This document shows, piece after piece, positions 57,904 to 64,000 of a DNA stretch of 64,000 nucleotides (positions are counted from its first letter, which is position 1; each line of letters starts with the position of its first letter). Origin of the DNA: Microbacterium trichothecenolyticum (GTDB lineage Bacteria > Actinomycetota > Actinomycetes > Actinomycetales > Microbacteriaceae); NCBI RefSeq assembly GCF_000956465.1, contig NZ_JYJA01000033.1, positions 1-64,000 of the forward strand. The letters run 5' to 3'. The position numbers and the translations under genes are program-made. Below the pieces are notes generated by a model, which had not been told where the DNA came from, ran no database searches, and saw only the letters and a program-made list of their open reading frames with translations.

Positions 57904-60309
57904 ATGAGCGACACCCTGCGACTGTCGTGGGACGCACCCGCCGACCGCTGGGAAGAGGCCGCGCCGCTGGGCAACGGCCGCATCGGGGCGATGGCCTTCG
58001 GCGGCGCGACGGGGCGCTACGCACTGAACGACGCGACGGTGTGGTCGGGAACGCCCGACGGCCCCGCAGCTGCGCTCCGCGACGTGCTCGCGGCCGGCGC
58101 CGGTCCCGAGCGGCTCGCTGAGATCCGCGCGGCGCTCGACGCCGGCGACGCCCGCACGGCCGAAGCCCTGCTCATGACCTTCGAAGGCCCCTACTCCCAG
58201 GAGTTCCTCCCGCTCGGCGACCTCGCCGTCACGATCGCCGACGCGGTCGCCCCGACTCCCGCGCGCGTGCTCGACCTCGACGAGGCCGTGCTGACGGAGA
58301 CGCTGCAGATCCCCGGCGGCACGGTCCGCCGGCGGTCGTGGGTGTCGGCGCCCGCCCGGGCCCTGATCGTCGAACTCACCGGCGACGTCGAGTTCACGGC
58401 ATCCCTATCGCTCTCGACGCCGCTGCGCGGCACCCCGAACGGCCTCGGTCTCGACGTCGAGATCCCCGTCGACGGGGCCCCGCTGCACGAGACCTCGGTC
58501 GAGCCCCCGCTGCGGTATGCCGGGGCCGACCCCGACTTCGACGCCTTCGCGGCCGTCGCGGTCGCGCTGGACACCGACGGTTTCGTGGATGCCGCGCCCG
58601 CGCGCGCGGCCGTCCACGGGGCTCGCCGGCTGCTGATCGCCCTCTCCACATCGTCCCGCGCCGAGTTTTGGTGGGCCGACGCGGACGGGGAGTGGCGGAC
58701 CGCCTCCCGCGAGGCGATCCGGGACCGCGCCATGCAGCGCGCGGATGCCGCGGCACACCGCGCACCATCCGCGCTGCTCGCCGAGCACCTCGCCGATCGT
58801 CGGCGAGGTGCTCGGGCGCGGTTCGCGATCGGCGGCCGCCGGGAAGGCACGTGGAACATCGACCGCGACATCCTCCACGGCGACGACGCCGGGCTGAAGG
58901 CGACGATCGCCGCCGAGTTCGGGGCGTACCTGCTCGCATCGTCGTCTCGTGCGGGCGGCCCGGCCGCGAATCTGCAGGGCATCTGGAACGACCAGCTGCG
59001 TCCCGCCTGGTCGTCGAACTACACGATCAACATCAACACCCAGATGAACTACTGGGCGGCGCCCGTGCTGGGCCTCGACGACGCCTCCGAGCCCCTGCTC
59101 GCGCTCGTCGAACGGCTCGCCCGCACCGGCGCCGACGTCGCACGCGAGCTGTACGGCGCGCGGGGCTGGGTGGCGCACCACAACGCGGACCTGTGGGGCT
59201 GGAGTCTTCCGGTCGGAGGGGGCCATGGCGCTCCGAGCTGGGCGATCTGGATGATGGGCGGCGTGTGGCTGACGCACAACCTGTGGGACGCGTACGCGTT
59301 CGGCGGCGACATCGACCTCCTCCGCTCCCGCATCTGGCCGGTCATGCGCGGCTCCGTCGAGTTCTGCCTCGACTGGCTCGTGCCCGGACCCGACGGGACG
59401 CTGCGGACCACGCCGTCGACGTCGGCCGAGAACTCCTTCGTCGGCCCCGACGGCGGGACGACCGCGATCGGGCTCACCGCGGCATCCGACATCTTCCTCA
59501 TCCGAGGGCTCTTCGAGCGCGCGCTCGCGGCCGTGGCGGCGCTCGGAGTGGACGATCCGCTCTCGGCCGAGATCGACCGCGCGCTGGCCGCGCTCGCCCC
59601 GGTGGGGGTCCGCTCCGACGGCCGGCTGAGCGAATGGTCGGCGGAGGTCGTGGAGGTCGAGCCCCTGCACCGGCACCTCTCCCCCCTCGTCGGCATGTAT
59701 CCGCTCGACACCCTCACACCCGACCGCGACCCGCACCTGTTCGACGCGGGCGTCCGCCTCCTCGATGCCCGCGGCTCCGGCGCGATGGGCTGGTCGTGGG
59801 CGTGGAAGATCGCGCTGCGCGCCCGCACGGGCGACGGCGATGCCGCGGCGCAGCTCCTCGACGAGGCGCTCGCGCCGTTCGAGGGCGACGCGACGCGCCA
59901 CGGCCCCGTCGACGGCTCGGAGTGGGGCGGCCTGCTGCCGAACCTCTTCAGCACGCACCCGCCGTTCCAGATCGACGGCAACCTGGGATTCCCCGCCGGC
60001 ATCGCCGAGATGCTGGTGCAGAGCCACGGCGGCGTCGTCCGGCTGCTGCCCGCACTGCCGTCGTCCTGGACCGACGGCGAGGTTCAGGGCATCGGCGCCC
60101 GAACCGGGCTCGTCGTCGACCTCGCCTGGCGCGACGGCTCGCTCGCGTCCGCGACGGTGCGCAGCATCCGTGGCGGCGAACGCGACGTGGCGGTCTTGTA
60201 CGAAGGGCGCCGCGTGGTGCTCCGGGTGCCGGAAGGCGGAAGCGTCGACGTGCCGCTGGACGAGTCGGCACGCGCCGCTCTCGCGATCGGGGTGCACCAT
60301 GCGCGGTGA
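57904..60309 (+). CDS. Alpha-L-fucosidase (glycoside hydrolase family 95)
   Basis: An 801-residue enzyme without signal peptide. The N-terminal domain starts LRLSWDAPADRWEEAAPLGN and contains GRIGAMAFGG. The (alpha/alpha)6 barrel has the base-activating asparagines in YTININTQMNYW (about residue 375), the catalytic acid in GRLSEWSAEVVEVEP (about 573) and the conserved aspartate in FQIDGNLG (about 688). GH95 members invert terminal alpha-1,2-L-fucosides; some prefer alpha-L-galactosides. With the fucose pathway next door, release of L-fucose inside the cell is likely. A 16 bp-arm inverted repeat interrupts the barrel entry region. The next gene overlaps by 11 bp. Confidence 0.94.
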   Translation: MSDTLRLSWDAPADRWEEAAPLGNGRIGAMAFGGATGRYALNDATVWSGTPDGPAAALRDVLAAGAGPERLAEIRAALDAGDARTAEALLMTFEGPYSQEFLPLGDLAVTIADAVAPTPARVLDLDEAVLTETLQIPGGTVRRRSWVSAPARALIVELTGDVEFTASLSLSTPLRGTPNGLGLDVEIPVDGAPLHETSVEPPLRYAGADPDFDAFAAVAVALDTDGFVDAAPARAAVHGARRLLIALSTSSRAEFWWADADGEWRTASREAIRDRAMQRADAAAHRAPSALLAEHLADRRRGARARFAIGGRREGTWNIDRDILHGDDAGLKATIAAEFGAYLLASSSRAGGPAANLQGIWNDQLRPAWSSNYTININTQMNYWAAPVLGLDDASEPLLALVERLARTGADVARELYGARGWVAHHNADLWGWSLPVGGGHGAPSWAIWMMGGVWLTHNLWDAYAFGGDIDLLRSRIWPVMRGSVEFCLDWLVPGPDGTLRTTPSTSAENSFVGPDGGTTAIGLTAASDIFLIRGLFERALAAVAALGVDDPLSAEIDRALAALAPVGVRSDGRLSEWSAEVVEVEPLHRHLSPLVGMYPLDTLTPDRDPHLFDAGVRLLDARGSGAMGWSWAWKIALRARTGDGDAAAQLLDEALAPFEGDATRHGPVDGSEWGGLLPNLFSTHPPFQIDGNLGFPAGIAEMLVQSHGGVVRLLPALPSSWTDGEVQGIGARTGLVVDLAWRDGSLASATVRSIRGGERDVAVLYEGRRVVLRVPEGGSVDVPLDESARAALAIGVHHAR
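58781..58815. repeat. Perfect inverted repeat inside the GH95 gene
   Basis: CCGAGCACCTCGCCGA (58781-58796), three bases, then its exact reverse complement (58800-58815). It encodes AEHLADRRRGARA, at a place where relatives have a different, longer sequence. Confidence 0.9.
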
Positions 60310-61306
60310 GCTCACCCTGGTCGACGAGCCCACCACTCAGACCGAGCCGGCCGACTTCGACCGGTTCTGGGCCGACACCCTCGCCGAGACGCGACGGCAC
60401 CCGCTCGACGTCACCGTCGAGCCGCGAGCGACGCGCCTCGCGGTCATCGATGTGTTCGACGTGACCTTCCGGGGCTTCGGCGGCACCCCGATCCGCGCCT
60501 GGCTGCGCATCGCGCACGGCGCGACCGGTCCGCTGCCCGGACTCGTGCAGTTCTTCGGTTACGGCAACGGGCGAGGCCACGCGCTGCGCGACCTGCGCTG
60601 GGCGGCGGCGGGGTATGCGCACCTCGTGGTGGACGCGCGCGGCCAGGGTCACGGCGACACCGACGACGACCGCGCCGACGGCGGCCCGTCGGCGGGCGGA
60701 TTCCTCACGCGCGGCATCCGCTCGCCGTACGAGTACTACTACCGGCGGGTGTACGCCGACGCGGTGCGCGCCGTCGAGGCGCTGCGGACGCTCGACGTGG
60801 TCGACCCGGCACGCGTCGGCGCCGTCGGCGCGAGCCAGGGAGGCGGGATCGCGCTGGCGATCGCCGGGCTCGTGCCCGACCTCTCGGTCGCGATCGTCCA
60901 GGCACCGTTCCTCTGCGAGCTCGATCGCGCCGCCGAGCTCAGCGACGAGTACCCGTACGCCCTGCTGACCCAGTACTTCGCCGACCGGCGCCTCGACACC
61001 TCCGCCGCGCTCGACACGCTGCGCTACTTCGACGGCGTGAACCATGCCAAGCGCGCCACCGCCCCGGCCCTGCTCAGCACGGGGCTGCGCGACGGCATCG
61101 CACCACCGGCATCCGTCCTGCCCGCCTTCACCGCCTACGCCGGCCCGAAGCAGATCGTGCTCTGGCCGTACAACGGCCACGAGGCCGGGGGCGATCTCGA
61201 CGAGGAGAACGCGCTCGACTTCGCCGCCGCCCACCTGGCGCCGGGGACGGACTGGCCGGCGACCGCGCGAGACGCCGACGCGCGGACTCGCTACCGTATC
61301 GACTGA
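60299..61306 (+). CDS. CE7-family acetyl xylan esterase / cephalosporin-C deacetylase
   Basis: A 335-residue alpha/beta hydrolase. The catalytic triad is visible: Ser in GAVGASQGGGIALA, Asp in STGLRDGIAPP and His in YNGHEAGG. The family block RGQGHGDTDDD and the YYRRVYADAVRAVEAL helix are present. CE7 enzymes are intracellular and remove acetyl groups from short oligosaccharides. It overlaps GH95 by 11 bp, so deacetylation is probably coupled to trimming of imported acetylated glycans. The ROK regulator follows after 14 bases. Confidence 0.93.
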   Translation: MRGELTLVDEPTTQTEPADFDRFWADTLAETRRHPLDVTVEPRATRLAVIDVFDVTFRGFGGTPIRAWLRIAHGATGPLPGLVQFFGYGNGRGHALRDLRWAAAGYAHLVVDARGQGHGDTDDDRADGGPSAGGFLTRGIRSPYEYYYRRVYADAVRAVEALRTLDVVDPARVGAVGASQGGGIALAIAGLVPDLSVAIVQAPFLCELDRAAELSDEYPYALLTQYFADRRLDTSAALDTLRYFDGVNHAKRATAPALLSTGLRDGIAPPASVLPAFTAYAGPKQIVLWPYNGHEAGGDLDEENALDFAAAHLAPGTDWPATARDADARTRYRID

Positions 61307-61320
61307 GACCGAAGGAACAG

Positions 61321-62487
61321 ATGGATCACGACACCACCGCGCGCGCGACGCTCATCCGTTCTGCGTCGGAAGCAGGATCGAGGGTGTTCGCCACCATTCT
61401 GACCCGGAGCCCGATCAGCCGCATCGACATCGCGCGCCAGACCGGGCTGTCGCAGGCGGCCGTCACGAAGGCGGTCTCGCCGCTCGTCGCCGCCGGTCTC
61501 GTCGACGCGCCGCCCGCCACCCAGCGCGACGGCAACCCGGGACGCCCCGCAGCGCCGGTGTCGATCGTCCCCGACGCGATGATGATGCTCGGGATCAAGG
61601 TCAACGTCGACGAGGTGATCGGCGTCGCCACCGACCTGGCGACCACTGTGCTCGCCGCCGAGAACCGTCCGCTGACCGTCCACGACCCAGCCACGGTGGC
61701 GACCGCCATCATCGAGGTCGTGCGCGCCCTCGAAGAGCGACTCGGCGCCAAGGCAGATGCCATCGCCGGCATCGGCGTGTCGGTGTCGGGCGATGTCGAC
61801 ACGTCCACCGGCATCGTCAGGGAGTCGGCGATCATGGGCTGGTCCGGCGAGGACTTCGGCGGCCGGATGCTGGCGCTCCTCGGCCGCCCCGTGACCCTCG
61901 AGAACGACGTGCATGCCCTGACGGTCGGCGAGCACTGGTTCGGAGTCGGCCTCGGGACCGAGTCGTTCGCCATCGTCACCATCGGCCGCGGCATCGGCAG
62001 CGGCCTGCACCTGAACGGCCAGGTGGTGACGGGCGCATACGGGGTCTCCGGAGAGATCGGGCATCTGCCGCTCGCCGACCCCGCACGGATCTGTTCGTGC
62101 GGGCGTCGCGGATGCGTCGAGGCGGTGGCCTCGACGGCCGCGATCGAGGCCACCGTGTCTTGCGCACTCGGCCGCGACGTCGGCATCGATGAGGCGGTCC
62201 GGCTCGCCCACAGCGGCGACCCGGCGGCCGAGGCCGCCTTCCGGGAGGCCGCCGGCCTCATCGGAACCGCCATCGCGACGCTGGTCAACCTCGCCGGCCC
62301 TGAGCTCGTCATCATCGGCGGCGAGGGCGTGTCGAACTTCGACCTGTTCGAGAAGACCCTGCGCGATGCGTTCGACGCGCACGCCTTCGGCGCCGCCGCG
62401 CGCTGCCGCATCGTCACGCGGCCGCATACCTTCCAGGACTGGGCCCGCGGCGCCGCCGCTGCCGCCATCCAGTCGCTCGTCCGCTGA
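61321..62487 (+). CDS. ROK-family transcriptional regulator
   Basis: A 388-residue NagC/XylR-type ROK protein. Winged helix at about 28-75 (ISRIDIARQTGLSQAAVTKAVSPLVAAGL), then the ROK fold. The zinc motif GHLPLADPARICSCGRRGCVE is intact, but the ATP-binding Asp-x-Gly-x-Thr of ROK kinases is replaced by LGIKVNVDEVIG, so it binds and does not phosphorylate sugars. AAGGA precedes the ATG. Being in the GH95-esterase operon it most likely controls that operon through the AT-rich dyad at 57800. Confidence 0.93.
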   Translation: MDHDTTARATLIRSASEAGSRVFATILTRSPISRIDIARQTGLSQAAVTKAVSPLVAAGLVDAPPATQRDGNPGRPAAPVSIVPDAMMMLGIKVNVDEVIGVATDLATTVLAAENRPLTVHDPATVATAIIEVVRALEERLGAKADAIAGIGVSVSGDVDTSTGIVRESAIMGWSGEDFGGRMLALLGRPVTLENDVHALTVGEHWFGVGLGTESFAIVTIGRGIGSGLHLNGQVVTGAYGVSGEIGHLPLADPARICSCGRRGCVEAVASTAAIEATVSCALGRDVGIDEAVRLAHSGDPAAEAAFREAAGLIGTAIATLVNLAGPELVIIGGEGVSNFDLFEKTLRDAFDAHAFGAAARCRIVTRPHTFQDWARGAAAAAIQSLVR

Positions 62488-62494
62488 CGCCGCG

Positions 62495-62510
62495 CCGCGG
62501 CATCCGTCCC
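62495..62510 (+). repeat. Recurrent intergenic 16-mer, copy 3
   Basis: CCGCGGCATCCGTCCC, 14 bases before the MR/MLE gene ATG and identical to 51177-51192. Confidence 0.7.
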
Positions 62511-62523
62511 CATCGGAGAAGCC

Positions 62524-63612
62524 ATGTCCGTCATCACGCACGCCCGCGCCATGCTCGTCGACATCCCGGTCGAGACCGTCCGCACCGATGCGGTGCAGTC
62601 GTTCCGGAAGCAGGAGACGATCGTCGTCGACCTCGACACCGACGACGGCACGCCGGGTCGCGGCTACGCGTACACGATCGGCACGGGCGGCCGTGCGGTG
62701 CTCTCGATGCTGCGCGAGCACCTGCTGCCCGCGGTCATCGGGCAGGACGTCCGCCGCCCCGAGGCGGTGTGGCGGCACGCGTTCTCGCAGACCCGCGCCA
62801 CCACGGTCGGCGCGATCACCTCGCTCGCGCTCGCGGGGATCGACACCGCGGTCTGGGATGCCCGGTGCCGCCGCGACGGCGAGCCGCTCTGGCGCGCCGC
62901 CGGAGGCAGCAACCCCGAGGTGCCCCTCTACGACACCGAAGGGGGCTGGCTGCACATCGACACCAGCACCCTCGTCGCCAACACCGTCGCCGCCCGCGAC
63001 GGCGGCTGGCACGGCTCCAAGCTCAAGGTCGGCTCGCCCGACCCGCGCCGCGATGTCGAGCGGCTGGCCGCCGTGCGCGCGTCGGTCGGCGAGGGGTATC
63101 GGCTGATGGTCGACGCGAACCAGGGGCTGACGCTCGCCGATGCGCGGGCACTCGCCCGCGCGATCGAGCCGTCCGCCATCTCGTGGCTCGAAGAGCCGCT
63201 GCCCGCCGACGACGTGTCGGCGCACGCGCGCCTCGTCGAGTCGACCTCCATCCCGATCGCGGTCGGCGAGTCGCTGTACTCGGTCGCGCAGTTCAAGGAG
63301 TACCTCGTACGGGATGCCGCCACCATCGTGCAGCCCGACGTCGCGCGCGTCGGCGGCATCACGCCGTGGCTGAAGATCGCACACCTCGCCGAGGCGTTCA
63401 ACGTGCCGGTGGCGCCGCACTTCCTCATGGAGCTGCACGTCAGCCTGGTCGCAGCGGTGCCGAACGGACGCATCGTCGAGTACATCCCCCAGCTGCGCGC
63501 CGTCACGACGGCCGACCTCCGGGTGAGGGGCGGACGCACTGTCGCTCCCGACGAGCCGGGCATCGGCATCTCGTGGGACGACGACGCGCTCGAGGACCTG
63601 CGCGTGCTCTGA
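62524..63612 (+). CDS. Mandelate racemase/muconate lactonizing-family dehydratase
   Basis: A 362-residue enolase-superfamily enzyme of the MR group. The Lys-x-Lys pair is in GSKLKVGSPDPR, metal ligands in LMVDANQG, WLEEPLPADD and AVGESLYS, and the His-Asp dyad base in VAPHFLMELH. Such enzymes dehydrate sugar acids or racemise hydroxy acids. It follows the ROK gene by 36 bases and may handle a galactose- or fucose-derived acid; the substrate cannot be read from the motifs. It lacks the long loop of the fuconate dehydratase at 48093 and is not a duplicate of it. Confidence 0.9.
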   Translation: MSVITHARAMLVDIPVETVRTDAVQSFRKQETIVVDLDTDDGTPGRGYAYTIGTGGRAVLSMLREHLLPAVIGQDVRRPEAVWRHAFSQTRATTVGAITSLALAGIDTAVWDARCRRDGEPLWRAAGGSNPEVPLYDTEGGWLHIDTSTLVANTVAARDGGWHGSKLKVGSPDPRRDVERLAAVRASVGEGYRLMVDANQGLTLADARALARAIEPSAISWLEEPLPADDVSAHARLVESTSIPIAVGESLYSVAQFKEYLVRDAATIVQPDVARVGGITPWLKIAHLAEAFNVPVAPHFLMELHVSLVAAVPNGRIVEYIPQLRAVTTADLRVRGGRTVAPDEPGIGISWDDDALEDLRVL

Positions 63613-63689
63613 GCCGCGGCATCCGCTCGGTGTCGTCCGCCCGCGCACGCGACCGTCGTCACCCGAGCATTCGCGCCCCTCGCCGCGAC

Positions 63690-63731
63690 ACGACACCACC
63701 CGGCGGTCTCGCGACCGCCGGGTGGTGTCGT
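63690..63731. terminator. Strong bidirectional terminator hairpin
   Basis: Perfect 19 bp arms ACGACACCACCCGGCGGTC and GACCGCCGGGTGGTGTCGT with a TCGC loop, between the convergent dehydratase and binding-protein genes. A short TT follows on the plus strand. Bases 63613-63689 before it hold nothing recognisable. Confidence 0.85.
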
Positions 63732-63755
63732 TCAGGACCCGCCGCTGCGGTGGGC

Positions 63756-64000
63756 CTACTTCAGCGCGTCGTAGAGCTCCTGCTCGAGCTGCAGGAACTG
63801 CGCGACGCCCAGACCCTCGAGGTCGTCGAGGTAGGCCTGCCAGGCACCGTCGTCGTTGATGTCGCGCTGACCTGTCACGAACTCCGCCTGGGCCTGCGTG
63901 ACGTAGTTCGCGATGTTCGTCTGCAGATCGGCGAGCTCGGCCGACGTGTCGGCGTTCGGCCACAGCTTCTCGGACGGGAACAGGATGCTCTCGTCGGGCT
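63756..64000 (-). CDS. Sugar-binding protein, C-terminal part (cut by window edge)
   Basis: The window ends inside this gene; only about 80 C-terminal codons are present, read to the TAG at 63756-63758. They encode LQTNIANYVTQAQAEFVTGQ, then INDDGAWQAYLDDLEGLG and QFLQLEQELYDALK. This is the typical ending of LplA/LipO-like extracellular solute-binding proteins (Tyr-Val...Phe-Ile/Val-Thr-Gly, then Trp-x-x-Tyr...Leu). It is probably the first gene of a carbohydrate ABC importer, and the best candidate in reach for uptake of the glycans cut by the neighbouring GH95, GH36 and esterase enzymes. Confidence 0.85.
   Translation of the reverse strand, partial: PDESILFPSEKLWPNADTSAELADLQTNIANYVTQAQAEFVTGQRDINDDGAWQAYLDDLEGLGVAQFLQLEQELYDALK

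Noticed and set aside
61321..62487. A sugar kinase function for the ROK protein
   Set aside because: It has a DNA-binding domain and lacks the Asp-x-Gly-x-Thr ATP motif.
61291..63963. An 890-codon minus-strand frame opposite the ROK and dehydratase genes
   Set aside because: Antisense shadow with Arg/His/Gly-rich composition; the plus strand encodes intact ROK and MR/MLE proteins.
1..64000. CRISPR arrays, insertion sequences, phage genes, tRNA or rRNA genes
   Set aside because: No regularly spaced repeats, transposase or integrase motifs, cloverleaf or rRNA-like stretches were seen by eye on either strand; a tool search could still find a short RNA.

Overview
This 64 kb window is a chromosome segment of a high-GC actinobacterium. 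Very high third-position GC, GTG starts, many probable leaderless transcripts, intergenic hairpin repeats and the gene repertoire all fit Microbacteriaceae, most likely Microbacterium or a close relative. That placement is inferred from style and not from a marker gene. I saw no rRNA, tRNA, CRISPR array, insertion sequence, phage gene or replication origin. Coding density is high and most genes sit in tight operons with overlapping or nearly touching ends.

Layout. 1-7 kb: an oxidation and CoA-activation locus. It has a TetR regulator, an aldehyde dehydrogenase, a tandem double-TetR protein, an acyl-CoA synthetase, and a zinc alcohol dehydrogenase fused to a GXWXG/DUF4334 domain. Both regulator/enzyme intergenic regions carry the same operator-like dyad. 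7-12.7 kb: a lipoprotein, then a methylcitrate (propionyl-CoA) operon of GntR regulator, prpD, prpB, prpC and a hotdog thioesterase. 12.8-20.5 kb: an ABC-2 exporter with a GbsR/MarR regulator, RNase H, a MocR-type regulator with operator sites, a VOC protein, a NUDIX hydrolase and an aldo/keto reductase. 20.5-29.3 kb: a heterodimeric ABC exporter with one degenerate ATP site, a DUF4407 membrane protein, rlmN, a LysE-family exporter and a HAD phosphatase. 29.3-36.8 kb: a beta-galactoside operon (binding protein, two permeases, GH2 beta-galactosidase, LacI regulator) with a LacI-type operator. 37-45 kb: a VOC protein, a beta-oxidation-like SDR/enoyl-CoA hydratase/SDR operon, a truncated DUF488 remnant, an APH-family kinase with an SRPBCC protein, and a TPP-riboswitch-controlled ECF transporter (S, fused A-A', T).

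45-64 kb: a D,D-carboxypeptidase, then a complete non-phosphorylating L-fucose (or L-galactose) degradation cluster. It holds a mutarotase, an AKR dehydrogenase, a lactonase, a fuconate dehydratase, an SDR dehydrogenase, an FAH-family hydrolase and a FadR-type GntR regulator. The operator-like 11-mer ACATCSGATGT occurs at both divergent promoters and once inside a gene. Next come a secreted GH27 protein with a CBM_X2-like module, an intracellular GH36 alpha-galactosidase divergent from a GH95 alpha-L-fucosidase, a CE7 acetyl esterase, a ROK regulator, a mandelate-racemase-family dehydratase, a strong convergent terminator, and the 3' end of a solute-binding protein cut by the window edge. Together these genes suggest a saprophyte that takes in and trims fucosylated and galactosylated glycans. 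It would split L-fucose to pyruvate and lactate without kinase or aldolase steps, and use propionyl-CoA through the methylcitrate cycle.

The least routine signals are non-coding. They are two covarying intergenic hairpins, a roughly 62 bp element placed just after the stop of two unrelated genes, an exact 16-mer recurring between genes, a 28 bp perfect palindrome at a gene-fusion junction, and operator families that define small local regulons.
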